Part shown: one piece after another, positions 1-14,472 of the stretch | How positions within the stretch are numbered: the stretch's first letter is position 1 | Layout: each line of letters begins with the position of its first letter | NCBI GenBank assembly: GCA_014529385.2 | Contig: CM043953.1 | Location: 77,614,872 to 77,678,871 of the forward strand | Direction: 5' to 3' | DNA: 64,000 bases | Source of the DNA: Adiantum capillus-veneris | Lineage: Eukaryota; Streptophyta; Polypodiopsida; Polypodiales; Pteridaceae | Position numbers and translations under genes: made by a program | The notes under the pieces: generated by a model | Seen by the model: only the letters and a program-made list of their open reading frames with translations | Told to the model about the DNA's origin: nothing | Database searches by the model: none

Positions 1-880
1 TGTATAAGGCTCTATACATTAGTGTTTTATCCCATGACTAGCAAAAAATGCATTAAATCCATAAGACATATATTCCCCTCCTCAATCTAAATGGAGGTTC
101 CCTTAGTACATTCAGAGACATTTTCAGGCATAACCAAAAATTTCTTGAAACACATGAGTGCTTCATACTTAGATTTAAGTGGATAAAACCATGCATGCCT
201 AGAGTAATCATCAATGAAAGTCATGAAGTACAAGTAATTACCCTTGCAGGGTGCACTATGGAGAGAACCCCTATATAACATGCGCTTGGGGGGTATTTTA
301 GAAACCCCATTTTTAACATGTTTGAATGAATAAAATTACATTTTATTTTAAGATTTTTTTCTAAAATGGAATATGAAAAATCCTTTTGTTAATTTTTTTA
401 AATGTTTGTGTTAAAAAACCCTCATGTTGACCTCACTTTTGGTACATCATGATTACATAGTGCACCCCCTGAGGATGGAGTTTCACTATACACAAGTTGC
501 AACCTACATGCAGCCTTTATTGAACCATCCTTTGGACTCTTTGAACACGACATCTTACGCAAAATAAAACCTTCACAAACATGCTCAGAAGGTGATTCAA
601 GAGGAAGCAAAGAAGCGACCATATCAAATTTTTGCAAATGCAGCAGATTGGGAAAATTTAAATGCCCAAAACATGCATGCCAAAGTTTTGCATCTAAAAT
701 AACATTTAAATCCACAAAGTGCATTTAAAAGTTTTGCCCACACTTGTTATAGAAAGTGATCTTATACAGCCCATGGCACAAAATGCTAGTGGCAACAATT
801 TAATCACCAAAAATGAGATCATAAACTATACATCTGTCATCCTTTGTGTGTCTTCCCATTTCCAATTTGACCTTTCAAAA
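1..880 (-). pseudogene. Copia-type pol fragment (pre-integrase and integrase core), broken
   Basis: Read on the minus strand, this stretch gives pieces of a Ty1/Copia polyprotein in order. First comes a segment before the GAG-pre-integrase domain (about 724-870). Next is the pre-integrase motif LWHACFGHLNFPNLLHL (422-724, one frame). Then an integrase-core piece with YFMTFIDDYSRHAWFY (87-281), and finally GGEYMS...ASHGIKH near 20-65. The pieces are separated by stops, frame changes and an AT-rich 140-base stretch at 282-421 with no integrase homology. The element runs off the left edge of the window, so RT and RNase H, if present, lie outside. The copy cannot encode a working integrase. Family assignment rests on motifs and is firm; the boundaries are approximate. 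Confidence 0.85.
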
Positions 881-991
881 AAGTAATGTGCTAAAGTATT
901 TGTCTTTTTGCAATTGCACGTCTATTTGTGAAATCATTTAGGATTTACATTAAGACTTGCATGATTTCAACTGTATTTTCATTGTTAGTTG

Positions 992-994
<3 letters not shown>

Positions 995-1067
<73 letters not shown>
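995..1067. repeat. (TG)n microsatellite
   Basis: An uninterrupted TG dinucleotide array of about 36 units. Reading frames through it (Cys-Val repeats) are low-complexity artefacts. Confidence 0.98.
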
Positions 1068-1068
<1 letters not shown>

Positions 1069-1241
1069 GTCTCTATTGTTAATCTTTGCCTGCATATTCT
1101 TGCATATTGTTGCTTATCTCCCTTCCTTCCATGCTAATATAGATGTGGCCTCTTTAATGGCTGCCCTCTTGGAGAGCATCTTAGGCAAATCCAATTCATC
1201 TTCATCAAGGGCACTTTTTAATTTGCAAACAAATAAAGATG

Positions 1242-1244
<3 letters not shown>

Positions 1245-1315
<71 letters not shown>

Positions 1316-1340
1316 TCACACACACACACACACACACACT
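1245..1340. repeat. (CT)n followed by (CA)n compound microsatellite
   Basis: About 32 CT units run directly into about 15 CA units with one interruption. It lies just left of the large inverted repeat at 1365-2155. Confidence 0.97.
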
Positions 1341-1364
1341 CATGCGTACACACACATATATCTC

Positions 1365-2155
1365 TCGTAGATGCATTAGAAAATTTCAGAGGTCATTTGG
1401 AGGGCATTAGAAAATTTCAGAGGTCTCTTCCATTCCAATGTTACGAAAAAAAAGCGACCAATATTAACAAAATAATGAAAAAGCTACCACACTTATTTAA
1501 TAATCCAACGATCGTTGAAAACAATCACCTTTTTCATTCAATACAACCTGCCTTTAATGACGTCGACACCGCTTATTTAAAATTTCTTTCAACATCACTG
1601 GAATGAAAAATAAAATCACAAAACTATCATCTAGAGATAGAATTTGAAGCTTTTGATGCCTCCAATGCATCTCGAGCGCCCAAAGACCTAAAAAGTGAAT
1701 ATCTACATACCTCATTTTGACACCTAGAGAGGGAGCAAAGCCCAAAAATGGGAGAAAAGAAAAGCCCAAAATTGGGCTTTTCTCCCTCTCCAGGTGTCAG
1801 GACGAGGCATGTAGATACTTGTTTTAAAGGTTTTTGGGCACTTTGGATGCAGTAGAGGTGTCAAAAGCTTCAAATTCTACCTTTAGATGACAATTTTGTG
1901 ATATTTTTTATTCCAATATGACAAAAGCGATTTTAAATGAGCGACGTCTACATGTTGAAAAAGACACTTGCATTGAATGAAAATTTGACCGTTTTTAAAG
2001 ATCTATGAAAATTTTGGTTCACTTTTTAGAGTGTGTAGTTATCCTTTTGGACATACTCAATAAATGCGAATATATTTTAAGAAAACTTTTTAGAGAGAGA
2101 TAGAATTTCTTACAATACCCTCCAAATGAACTTTGAAATCTTTTAATGCAAGTAG
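1365..2155. repeat. Large imperfect inverted repeat (foldback element or long hairpin)
   Basis: The left arm (about 1365-1760) and right arm (about 1765-2155) are reverse complements over most of their length. Matching blocks are: GCATTAGAAAATTTCAGAGG with its partner near 2140; TCATTTGGAGGG at 1395 with its complement near 2125; GACGTCG...TTTAAAAT at 1559 with 1935-1960; AGAATTTGAAGCTTTTGA at 1638 with 1865-1885; and the central GAGAAAAG/CTTTTCTCCC at 1750-1785. The arms differ by substitutions and small indels, so the structure is not a recent assembly palindrome. No transposase ORF lies inside. It could be a foldback or MITE-like DNA transposon remnant, or a hairpin-RNA locus. No convincing target-site duplication was found. 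Confidence 0.8.
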
Positions 2156-2159
2156 GATG

Positions 2160-4315
2160 AAGTCTTGCATTAAATTGGTGTGTTTGTGGTTGTTTTATTA
2201 TATTGTTATAATGTGCAACTCGAATAAGTCACATTTTGAATTTTGTGAAATGCCATTGATACTGTTGCTTTTGATATAGCTTAAGTTCTCCATTGTTTTG
2301 TGAAAGTTTTTCGTGGGTTTTTCTTTAAACAGAACCCATAGGTGTGTTCTTGCATGTTTATTTTGATTGGGAAGTGCAACAATATAGCCATGCAAGTGAT
2401 GAGAGTAGGGAGACTCTTTAGAGGATTGAAAGTCTAACGCTATTATGTTGGTGCAAATTGTCTTTGCATATTAAAGATGTGGATCTTCTAGAATGTAAAA
2501 CATGTCGAATGTCTTATCTTCCACATTTTAGTATGGAATAAATATGCGACAACATATGGAGTAAATATAGTTACAACCACATGTAGTGTCTAAGCGCATG
2601 CATATAGCTATTGAGAGAGAGAAAGAGAGAAAGATTAGAGTAATATCAATTTTCCTTTTCAGGAGTGATCCATACTATTTTTCAACATCTAAAAAAACTT
2701 CCAATTTTTTAGCAAAGTTTGTTGCATAGTGACACTTTTACAAACGTATATCTTATTGGTGAGGATTTGAGATGTTGCAATGGAGGGGTCAATGGCTTCG
2801 AAGAAAAAGTTGAGTGAGGGTATCAAGAGCAGTTTAGTTGAAGTCCTTATATGTATTAAAAACACATCATTGCAAAAGAATATATAGATCCAATGGATTT
2901 TTGTACAAATCTTCTTGGTGCTATGTATGTAAAACTCTCCAAAACAAAGCTTTGGAGCTCTAAGGTTGGAGACATAGGTGAGAGTCTAGATGTGTGTGTG
3001 TTTGAAATGAAAAGCCTAACAATAGTTTGATTATACAAACTATTGAACCATACAATGGAGTAGAAGATTATACATACGGAGAAGGGTACAAGGATAATGA
3101 CAATATACTCAAGAGATAAGTTACATATAAATAACATCCTGTCAATAGTTTACATAAGCCAAAATCTCTACTGCATGAAGAAATGTAGATTTTCCTATCT
3201 CCAGGTAATGTTATTGATTTGATCCACTTGGAAGATATCCAATCCTTAGAAACAAACCTCCACTACTCCTACGAGGAGAAGGATCCAGCTGTTACCTGCA
3301 TCCATACAAAAGCATTCAGTGAGAACTAGCTATGCTTGTGTGTTTTACAGGTGTCAAAACTAGTCCAGTTGTTATCCATGTCACACCTGCAAGATTAGCT
3401 TACAGCCTGAACTACGGACTACAATATGTCGAATGTATCAACAAACTCCAAAAAACCTTCTATGTGAAAAAATGGACAGCATCTTTTTTCGAAGCACTTG
3501 TCAAAAAGAAACAATATTTACCATCTTTTTGGAGACCCTCACAGGAGGATTAAGGCATTTAAATTAGATTGAAACCTTTACACTGAACATGTATATCATA
3601 GAACTTAAGGTTAAATCAGTGTCCTTCGCCATGCTAGGAAATTGAGCCCACTGTCAAAATCTAAATCAATAATCATGCAAGAATCCCAATCAATGAAATG
3701 GTATATTCATGATCCAAAAATAGGTTTTTTCTACTGAATATTCTTCTATTAGAGATGATTCTTTCTTACCATAATTGAATTTAGCTTAGCATATCATGTT
3801 ATGACAAAAAAGCTAGAAGCTTTAATTGCTTCAATCTCCGAATAGAGAGGACATTATCATCCATTACCCCAAAATATAAAAATGCAAAAATTTAACCCAC
3901 ATCAGTTCTACTAATCAATTTTCTAACAAATTTTTCTGACATCTTGTTGGTTCTAGTGACAAAGTGTCACAAAAAAGGTTTTGGTAGGTAAATCTTGATG
4001 CCCTTGTATTTAAGCGAATTGTATATCCAATTATTTGAACTAGCTTACAAGCCATAACCAACCCATTATAGAAAAAAGATGTCTTGTTTGTCACAAAAAA
4101 ACCACTACCACTATTTTTGTGAGGATCCCATCATATGGTCACAATCATCTACTTAAAGCTACAATCCAACTAGTAGGCCTCCACCTACAGAACATGCATT
4201 CATATACATATCTAGGTGTCAAAACAAAGCCAGAAAACCAGTTTTCAAACCCAGCCTGTGATAGGAATTCCAAAAATATGGCAACACCTTGTTTGTAATA
4301 GCAGAAAATCCTCAA
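2160..4315. other. No gene recognised
   Basis: AT-rich sequence with short reading frames in every phase and none with a recognisable motif. A 73-codon frame at 3332-3553 matches nothing I know. This stretch is the host sequence into which the 4321 element inserted. Confidence 0.6.
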
Positions 4316-4320
4316 AAAGG

Positions 4321-4510
4321 TGTTGGGGTATAGGCGTTTGTGCCTTGCCCGGCCGCCCAGAGTCTGGGCGCCCACTGACTTGTATACCTTATACATAGCA
4401 TAAGTGTATAGGGGGCTGCTCACTCTTGGAGTCTCCCCACCCATATCTCTGTCGTGTGTCTCCTTCTCTCTCGCTCACTCTCCGTCTATGGTGCTCCCCG
4501 ATCCCCTTCA
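4321..4510 (+). repeat. 5' LTR of element 1
   Basis: 190 bp with TG...CA ends. It carries a short inverted repeat CGCCCAG-AGT-CTGGGCG (about 4352-4368), a second weak stem around CTTAT...ATAAG (about 4387-4403) and a pyrimidine-rich 3' part. The LTR is very short for a coding Copia element. Confidence 0.93.
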
Positions 4511-4512
4511 AT

Positions 4513-4524
4513 TGGTATCAGAGC
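4513..4524 (+). other. Primer-binding site (tRNA-Met type), element 1
   Basis: TGGTATCAGAGC lies two bases after the LTR end. This is the standard complement of the 3' end of plant initiator tRNA-Met. Confidence 0.95.
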
Positions 4525-6044
4525 TATGGTGACCGCGGAGAGCACGACGGCTTTGAGAGCTTCGAGGCGATAGCTTGCTCGCTCTCGACGGTGGAGTTCG
4601 ATCGCGGAGTTTCACGGAGAGCAATTTTAGCTTGAGGAGAATTGTCTTTGGAGCTTAGGAGCTTGGTGTGGTCAAGCTTAGTCGAGGAGGCGGTTGCGGC
4701 TTCCTTGGTGAGAGGAGCTTTTGAGCTCAGTGGAGCTCGTTAGAGAAGTGCTCGGCGGAGGAGAGCTTGACATTCGAGTGCTTGGATGATGTTGTGGCAG
4801 AGCTCTTGCGTTGGAGCTTGCATTGAGAGGACATTGCATCACACAGAGTGGAGCAGGAGCAGGTTCAAGACTGTGTGCAGCTCGTTTTTGCCATTTTCGG
4901 GCTCTAAAACACAGTTTTTTGCGTAGCTCCGTCATACAGAGTCAGATCTACATGATCCAGGAGTCTAGGTCAGGGTTTTGGCACGCTCCGGACGCGATGG
5001 TGATGTCTAATTGCTGAAATTATGCTTTGAATTACAGCAGGTACAGCAGCAGGTTTATTTGTGCACTTTCGGGTCCCAAAAACATTGTTTTTGGTATATC
5101 TCACACACACGGAGTATTTTCTGCAGCAACCAGCAAATTCATAGGTGTACACAGGTTTTTGGATATGCATTTGTCCAGAGAGCCACTCATGCGAGAGTGA
5201 GCTATGTTGCCATGGTCTTGGCAGTTTATGTATGCCATATATGGATTTGTGTATTTGTTTATGGCTGAGATTATTTGAGATTTGGCTCAATTTATAGAAG
5301 AAACTCTGTTGGATTTTATCCAAGTTCTCGCCATAGCTTCTACGTATCCGTAGGTTTCTCTTTGACAGTTTAGTGGTTGAGTTTACTCCCACTTTGACAG
5401 GTGATTTTCAGTCATCATTTGGTTGGAGTTTGGAGTCACTTGTGTATGCCCTTGTGTGTCGTATTTTGTATTGCGCATAGCGACAGATCTTGCAAGGTTT
5501 TGCAAAATGTTGCTATAGTTATCTGGCAGACATTTGCTCATCGATTGAAAGGTATTTTGGCAGCAATCATCACTCACATGTATGTCATTTGAGGTGTCGT
5601 TGAGTGGTACTCCAGCAAGAGCGGGTATGCTCATATGTATGACTTTGTGAGGTGATTCCGGTCGAGTTTATTCCCGGATTGGCCATTGTGGCATATATTA
5701 TTGTCTCTTTGAGGTTTACTGTTGAGATTTTGCTCCAGTTACAAAGGAGACTCTGCCAAAATTTTGTCAGATATTTATGCGTGATTGAGTCATATTGACT
5801 TGTGATTTTGTGCAAGGTTTTGCACGGTTATTGGTGCAACTTTGCATCAGATTTTACAGCCATATTTGCAGACTTTTGTTGATGCGATTCCAGCCAGTTT
5901 AGGGCTGATTTGGTTGACATTGCGGGAGCTCTATTTTGGAGTGTGTCTCACAGGTTTTACATTGTGTTTCTGGCCATATTGGTAGACAGTTTCCAGGTGT
6001 TGTTGGTGAGGTGGTTTTGCTTTCTAGTTTGCAACATTGTGCTC
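4525..6044 (+). other. Untranslated leader of element 1
   Basis: About 1.5 kb between PBS and Gag with no long ORF in the sense direction. It is rich in TTTTG and GTTTTGCA-like pieces that look internally reiterated. The related element at 12637 keeps only scattered similarity here (for example TTCTCGCCATAG near 5325 and 13844), whereas the Gag region is almost identical. Confidence 0.7.
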
Positions 6045-7082
6045 ATGGCAGAGACAGGTGATCGATCAGATTGTGACCTCTCACAGATGCGCGTGTTTGA
6101 TGGGTCATACTTTGCAGCATGGAAAAAGTGTATGCTTGATGCATTGACACCGCGAGGGTTGCATCGACCATTGAGTGGTGATGCAGGTAGACCTTCAAAC
6201 ATGTCTGACGATCAGTGGCAGGAGCTAGAGGAGATGGCACTATCTACGCTCTCTTTGCACCTTGCGGAATCTGTATATGCTCTTGTTATGTATGAGACTA
6301 CTTCGAGAGCACTTTGGCGCAAATTACATGATATGTATGATAGATCTGAGTCATCACGGACTCGTGTGAGACATGTACATTCACGAGCACGCCGACAGGT
6401 GACATGTTGGTATTGTGGTCATTCTGGACACGTTAGACGGCGCTGTTTTCGTCGTATGCGACATCGTAGGAGACATGGCAGTCTCAGAGATGTATGTAGT
6501 GATGCCATGGACTCAGTTGCTTTGACAGTTGAGGCAGATGTAGTGTCGGAGTATACTAGTGACGGGGATGTCACTTTTACCTTGAGCTATGCACGAGATA
6601 CTATACATGTCGATAGTGCACTCCCTTCGCAGTGGTTGCTAGACGCAGATGCTATGTTTCATGTCACGCCGCATCGTGAATGGTTTTGTAGCTATTCTAG
6701 AGGGATGCTTGGCAGTGTACGTTTGACCGATGGATCGGTGCATGCGATAGCAGGTGCAAGAGATGTGAGACTGTCATTACCGAGTGGTGCATCTTACTTG
6801 TTACGACATGTGCGCTATGTACCAGATTTGACAGTGAGTTTGATCTCGATTGGTCAGCTTAGAGATTGTGGATGTCAGATTTCGCTACGAGAGCGAGATT
6901 TTGTGATGCATTTGGGTTCGCTAGTGATTGCGAGAGGTGCCAGGAGTGGTACAAGTTACCCATTGCATGTGGATCACGCGAGAGACGGTGTTGTCTCTGT
7001 GATCACACAGCCAGGTAGAGAGCGAGAGAGCAGGCGAGTCTCTTTTGCTCATGGGTTGCAGGGTACTTTACATGGAGTGTAG
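6045..7082 (+). CDS. Copia Gag-protease polyprotein of element 1, ends at an in-frame UAG
   Basis: The ATG at 6045 is chosen because the reading frame upstream has only a TTG start, and M-A-E-T-G opens the Gag similarity. A Gag part with FDGSYFAAWKKCM and QWQELEEMAL motifs is followed by a CCHC zinc knuckle (C-W-Y-C-GHSGH-VRRRC, residues about 121-134, RNA binding). A retropepsin-like domain begins at residue about 197 with WLLDADAMFH and continues to VRYVPDLTVSLISIGQL. The usual Asp-Ser/Thr-Gly active site reads Asp-Ala-Asp, so the protease is probably inactive. The frame ends in TAG at 7080-7082, and the same frame then stays open to 7874. Typical Copia Gag-Pol is about 1300 codons; integrase and RT are missing here. 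Confidence 0.85.
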   Translation: MAETGDRSDCDLSQMRVFDGSYFAAWKKCMLDALTPRGLHRPLSGDAGRPSNMSDDQWQELEEMALSTLSLHLAESVYALVMYETTSRALWRKLHDMYDRSESSRTRVRHVHSRARRQVTCWYCGHSGHVRRRCFRRMRHRRRHGSLRDVCSDAMDSVALTVEADVVSEYTSDGDVTFTLSYARDTIHVDSALPSQWLLDADAMFHVTPHREWFCSYSRGMLGSVRLTDGSVHAIAGARDVRLSLPSGASYLLRHVRYVPDLTVSLISIGQLRDCGCQISLRERDFVMHLGSLVIARGARSGTSYPLHVDHARDGVVSVITQPGRERESRRVSFAHGLQGTLHGV

Positions 7083-7874
7083 AGTAGTGAGCTCGTTGTG
7101 CACACAGTTGGGGCACGACTTGAGCAGTCACATAGAGAGGTGACAGAGTCAGACATGCATGCTTTGCTAGTGACTGAGCAAAGCAAAGAGTCAGTTGTGC
7201 GAGATACTTCTATGCAGGATAGGCAGGTAGAGCGGTCTTGCTCTAGTGAGTCACGACAGGAGGACGTTGTGCAAGAGTCTATGCATACGGAGTTAGAGCA
7301 TGAGAGCTCTAGTGAGTCACAGCAGATTGAGTGGTCATGTTTGCAGTGGATGATTGTAGAGGAGACTGAGATGTCAGCGATTATGCAGTCATTCCTTTCT
7401 ATGCTCGACAGTGAGCATAGGGATATAGTTGTGCAGGATATGTCTTCCAATAGACACCTAGAGCAGCTGGTTTGCTCTGAGGTTGCACGACAGGTTGATG
7501 CGTCTTTTGCGGACAGTCAGGAGATGCATGTGGCTGACATGCCTTGTCAGTCAGAGATGCCTATTGCCAGGGATATATATGTTGATGCATGCTCCGTAGA
7601 GCTAGCAGGGCCCGCTAGCATTGCATCGGCATTCGGTGGTCTCATGTATAAGATGCTGATCTTGAGACCATATATCGCAGCTGCAGTGGGAGAATTTGCA
7701 GTTGGGGTTGTCAGTCGTTTGTTGACTGATGATGGCATAGAGCACGAGGGAGATATGCAGGTATTGCGTACATACTTGCAGTACGTGTGCGGTACGTCTG
7801 GTGGTGTATGGACTTACACGGGAGCAGGACAGCCGGATGCACACGATCACAGCCAGCCAATGGGTATCGGTTGA
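7083..7874 (+). CDS. Unusual Ser/Glu/Gln-rich ORF with a Copia RT-tail remnant, in frame with Gag-protease
   Basis: This frame continues directly from the Gag-protease frame after one TAG. The first conventional ATG is near 7155, and the alternative start at 7098 is GTG. The first 160 or so residues are rich in Ser, Glu, Gln and Met, with a repeated SSES(R/Q)Q motif near 7234 and 7300, and resemble no Copia domain I know. The last 90 residues (FGGLMYKMLILRPYIAAAVG, then GVVSRLL...LRTYLQYVCGTS) clearly correspond to the segment after the Copia RT catalytic motif (GSLMYAM..RPDIAHAVGVVSRF). Integrase and the RT core have therefore been replaced by the acidic segment. Function unknown. It would be translated by readthrough, by reinitiation, or not at all. 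Confidence 0.6.
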   Translation, partial: SSELVVHTVGARLEQSHREVTESDMHALLVTEQSKESVVRDTSMQDRQVERSCSSESRQEDVVQESMHTELEHESSSESQQIEWSCLQWMIVEETEMSAIMQSFLSMLDSEHRDIVVQDMSSNRHLEQLVCSEVARQVDASFADSQEMHVADMPCQSEMPIARDIYVDACSVELAGPASIASAFGGLMYKMLILRPYIAAAVGEFAVGVVSRLLTDDGIEHEGDMQVLRTYLQYVCGTSGGVWTYTGAGQPDAHDHSQPMGIG

Positions 7875-7942
7875 GAGCGGTTTTCTCTCACCTTTTGTAG
7901 TCTTTAGACTAGGTTCTCTTGCTTAAAGGCACAGTCACCTTT

Positions 7943-7953
7943 AAGTGGGAGGT
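7943..7953 (+). other. Polypurine tract, element 1
   Basis: AAGTGGGAGGT lies immediately upstream of the 3' LTR. This is the standard Copia plus-strand primer. Confidence 0.9.
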
Positions 7954-8143
7954 TGTTGGGGTATAGGCGTCTGTGCCTTGCCCGGCCGCCCAGAGTTTGG
8001 GCGCCCACTGACTTGTATACCTTATACATAGCATAAGTGTATAGGGGGCTGCTCACTCTTGGAGTCTCCCCACCCATATCTGTGTCGTGTGTCTCCTTCT
8101 CTCTCGCTCACTCTCCGTCTATGGTGCTCCCCGATCCCCTTCA
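7954..8143 (+). repeat. 3' LTR of element 1
   Basis: 190 bp, equal in length to the 5' LTR. The differences I see are C/T in the GCGTYTGTG segment, C/T in AGAGTYTGGG (a wobble in the hairpin arm), and CTCTGTCG versus CTGTGTCG. TSD aaagg follows. Confidence 0.93.
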
Positions 8144-8148
8144 AAAGG

Positions 8149-12636
<4,488 letters not shown>

Positions 12637-12828
12637 TGTTGGGGTATAGGCGTTTGTGCCTTGCCCGGCCGCCCAGAGTCTGGGCGCCCACTGACTTGTA
12701 TACCTTATACATAGCATAAGTGTATAGGGGGCTGCTCACTCTTTTGAGTCTCCCCACCCACATCGTGTTGTGTGTCTCCTTCTCTCTCTCTCTCACTCTC
12801 CGTCTGTGGTGCTCCCCGATCCCCTTCA
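12637..12828 (+). repeat. 5' LTR of element 2 with adjacent PBS (12831-12842)
   Basis: TGTTGGGG...CCTTCA ends. Differs from element 1 LTRs by CTCTTTTGAG versus CTCTTGGAG and by a slightly longer CT run. Confidence 0.92.
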
Positions 12829-14472
12829 ATTGGTATCAGAGCTATGGTGACCGCGGAGAGCACAACGGCTTTGAGAGCTTCGAGGCGATAGCTCGCTCAC
12901 TCTCGACGGTAGAGAGATTAAGAAAGGTTGGAAGCTTTGTGAGAATGCAATGGGATCTTGTGAGCTCAGTTGAGAGTGATTATGATCTTGTGGAAGCTCA
13001 GAAAGGAGTGTGGAAGATTGTGTGTAAGTGAAGGTGTTGCCCTAAAACTGTGTGTGCAACAGCACAGTTTTCATATTCGTTTTTCTCCTTGTAGAATGCA
13101 GATCTGAGAATTCTGTGCATATTGCCCATCGGTTTCGACGTGGTCTACAACTTTGCAGAAGAAACTTTTTGCAAATTCCTCACCGTTTTGCTGATATTCA
13201 GCTCAGACTGACTGTATACAGAAATTCCAGATTTTCTGTTGTCGCATTGTGTGCGAGTTTGATGCACTTTTGGAAGCACGGGAGATGCTTGAAGTTGAGT
13301 GCATAAATTCTGAGCTGAAGATTCAATTGCAGCTTGTGTTAAGCTTGTGGTTTGAGGGTTTTTTGGTAGACTTGGGCAACGAAGTACGGAGTCGTTTACA
13401 CACCACCGAAGCGGTCTCTTGAGAGACGCAGGTTTTTGGAACACACAGGTGGAGCTTCTTTCACTGGTTTTCACAGGATACTTTGGCAGTGATTTTGTGC
13501 TTGGATTCATGGTCTTTGCAGATGGTTTGCATATGGTTATGGCGCATGGTTGATGCCCATTATACATGCATTTTGACGAGCACTTTCAAGTGCCGGTGAG
13601 CTCTCTTGAGAGCATTGTTTTCGCATTGATCAAGTTTCCGGATTGCAAATCTTTTGGCGCTTGCTTATGCGCGGTCACTCCGTTGATGTACGTTGAGTGC
13701 AGATTGCCATTGTATGTGAAAATGTGGAGCCATTTTTGGCATTTCTACTCATTGGCATTGAGTAGTGTTATGGTTTATGGTAGAGATTGTACTTGAGTTT
13801 TTTGCTCAGTTTTCAGGGGAAATTCTGTCGAATTTTTCCCAAATTCTCGCCATAGTTTGTGATCGAGTGTTTACTCTCACTTTGACAGGTTTTGTCAGTT
13901 TGTACACAGTTTTGTGTTTTTGTATCCACTCTCGCAAGAGTGAGGAGTTGTGTATCTTTCTTTGCTTGAGACAGTGGTTTGCTCTCAGGTGGGAGAGTCT
14001 TGTGATCTCGAGCATTGTTTGCCATAGTTTTGCAGAGCTTATACATGTATGTTGGGTGTAGTTTGATGCGCATTGATTGCTCATTGTATTGAGCTTGCAG
14101 GACAATGGTTATTTTGTGTTGACAGCCATTGTGCGTCGAAACTCTGGAGAAATTTTCCCAGGAGTTTTATGCGTATCATTTATGTGATCTAGGTAGAGAT
14201 TGCGGGTTGCACTCAGCATTTGCGTGCGGTGTTCTCTACAGGTGGAAGACTTGTGCGTGTGCATGCATCGATACCGCACAGTGTGGGCTTGGTGATTAGT
14301 TCACAGATTCCAGTGTGATACTAGAGCATGCGAGGCTTGTATTGACATTGTGGGAGCTCTATTTTGGAGTGTGTCTCACAGGTTTTACATTGTGTTTCTG
14401 GCCATATTTGTAGACAGTTTCCAGGTGTTGTTGGTGAGGTGGTTTTGCTTTCTAGTTTGCTACATTGTGCTC

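Larger units (their letters stand above)
4321..8143 (+). mobile_element. Complete non-autonomous Copia-like retrotransposon (element 1)
   Basis: The element is 3823 bp. Two 190-bp LTRs (4321-4510 and 7954-8143) start TGTTGGGG and end CCTTCA, and differ at about three positions. A 5-bp target-site duplication, aaagg, flanks it at 4316-4320 and 8144-8148. A tRNA-Met-type primer-binding site follows the 5' LTR and a purine tract precedes the 3' LTR. The internal region has a leader of about 1.5 kb, a Gag-protease ORF (6045-7082) and a second ORF in the same frame (7083-7874). Integrase and most of RT are absent, so mobilisation would need another Copia element. Domain order and the PBS and PPT type support Ty1/Copia. 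A shorter relative lies at 12637-15631. Confidence 0.93.

Noticed and set aside
928-1606. Open frames across TG/CT/CA arrays (also 8805-9035, 9461-9812, 10282-10547, 15880-16164, 16887-17404, 17463-17864, 38994-39240)
   Set aside because: They translate dinucleotide repeats into Cys-Val, Arg-Glu, Ser-Leu or His-Thr strings; length comes only from the microsatellite.
5910-6044. Upstream extension of the Gag-protease frame of element 1
   Set aside because: It starts with TTG and lacks Gag similarity; the first ATG that fits is at 6045. Likewise the GTG start at 23943 and the GTG start at 14350 are not used.
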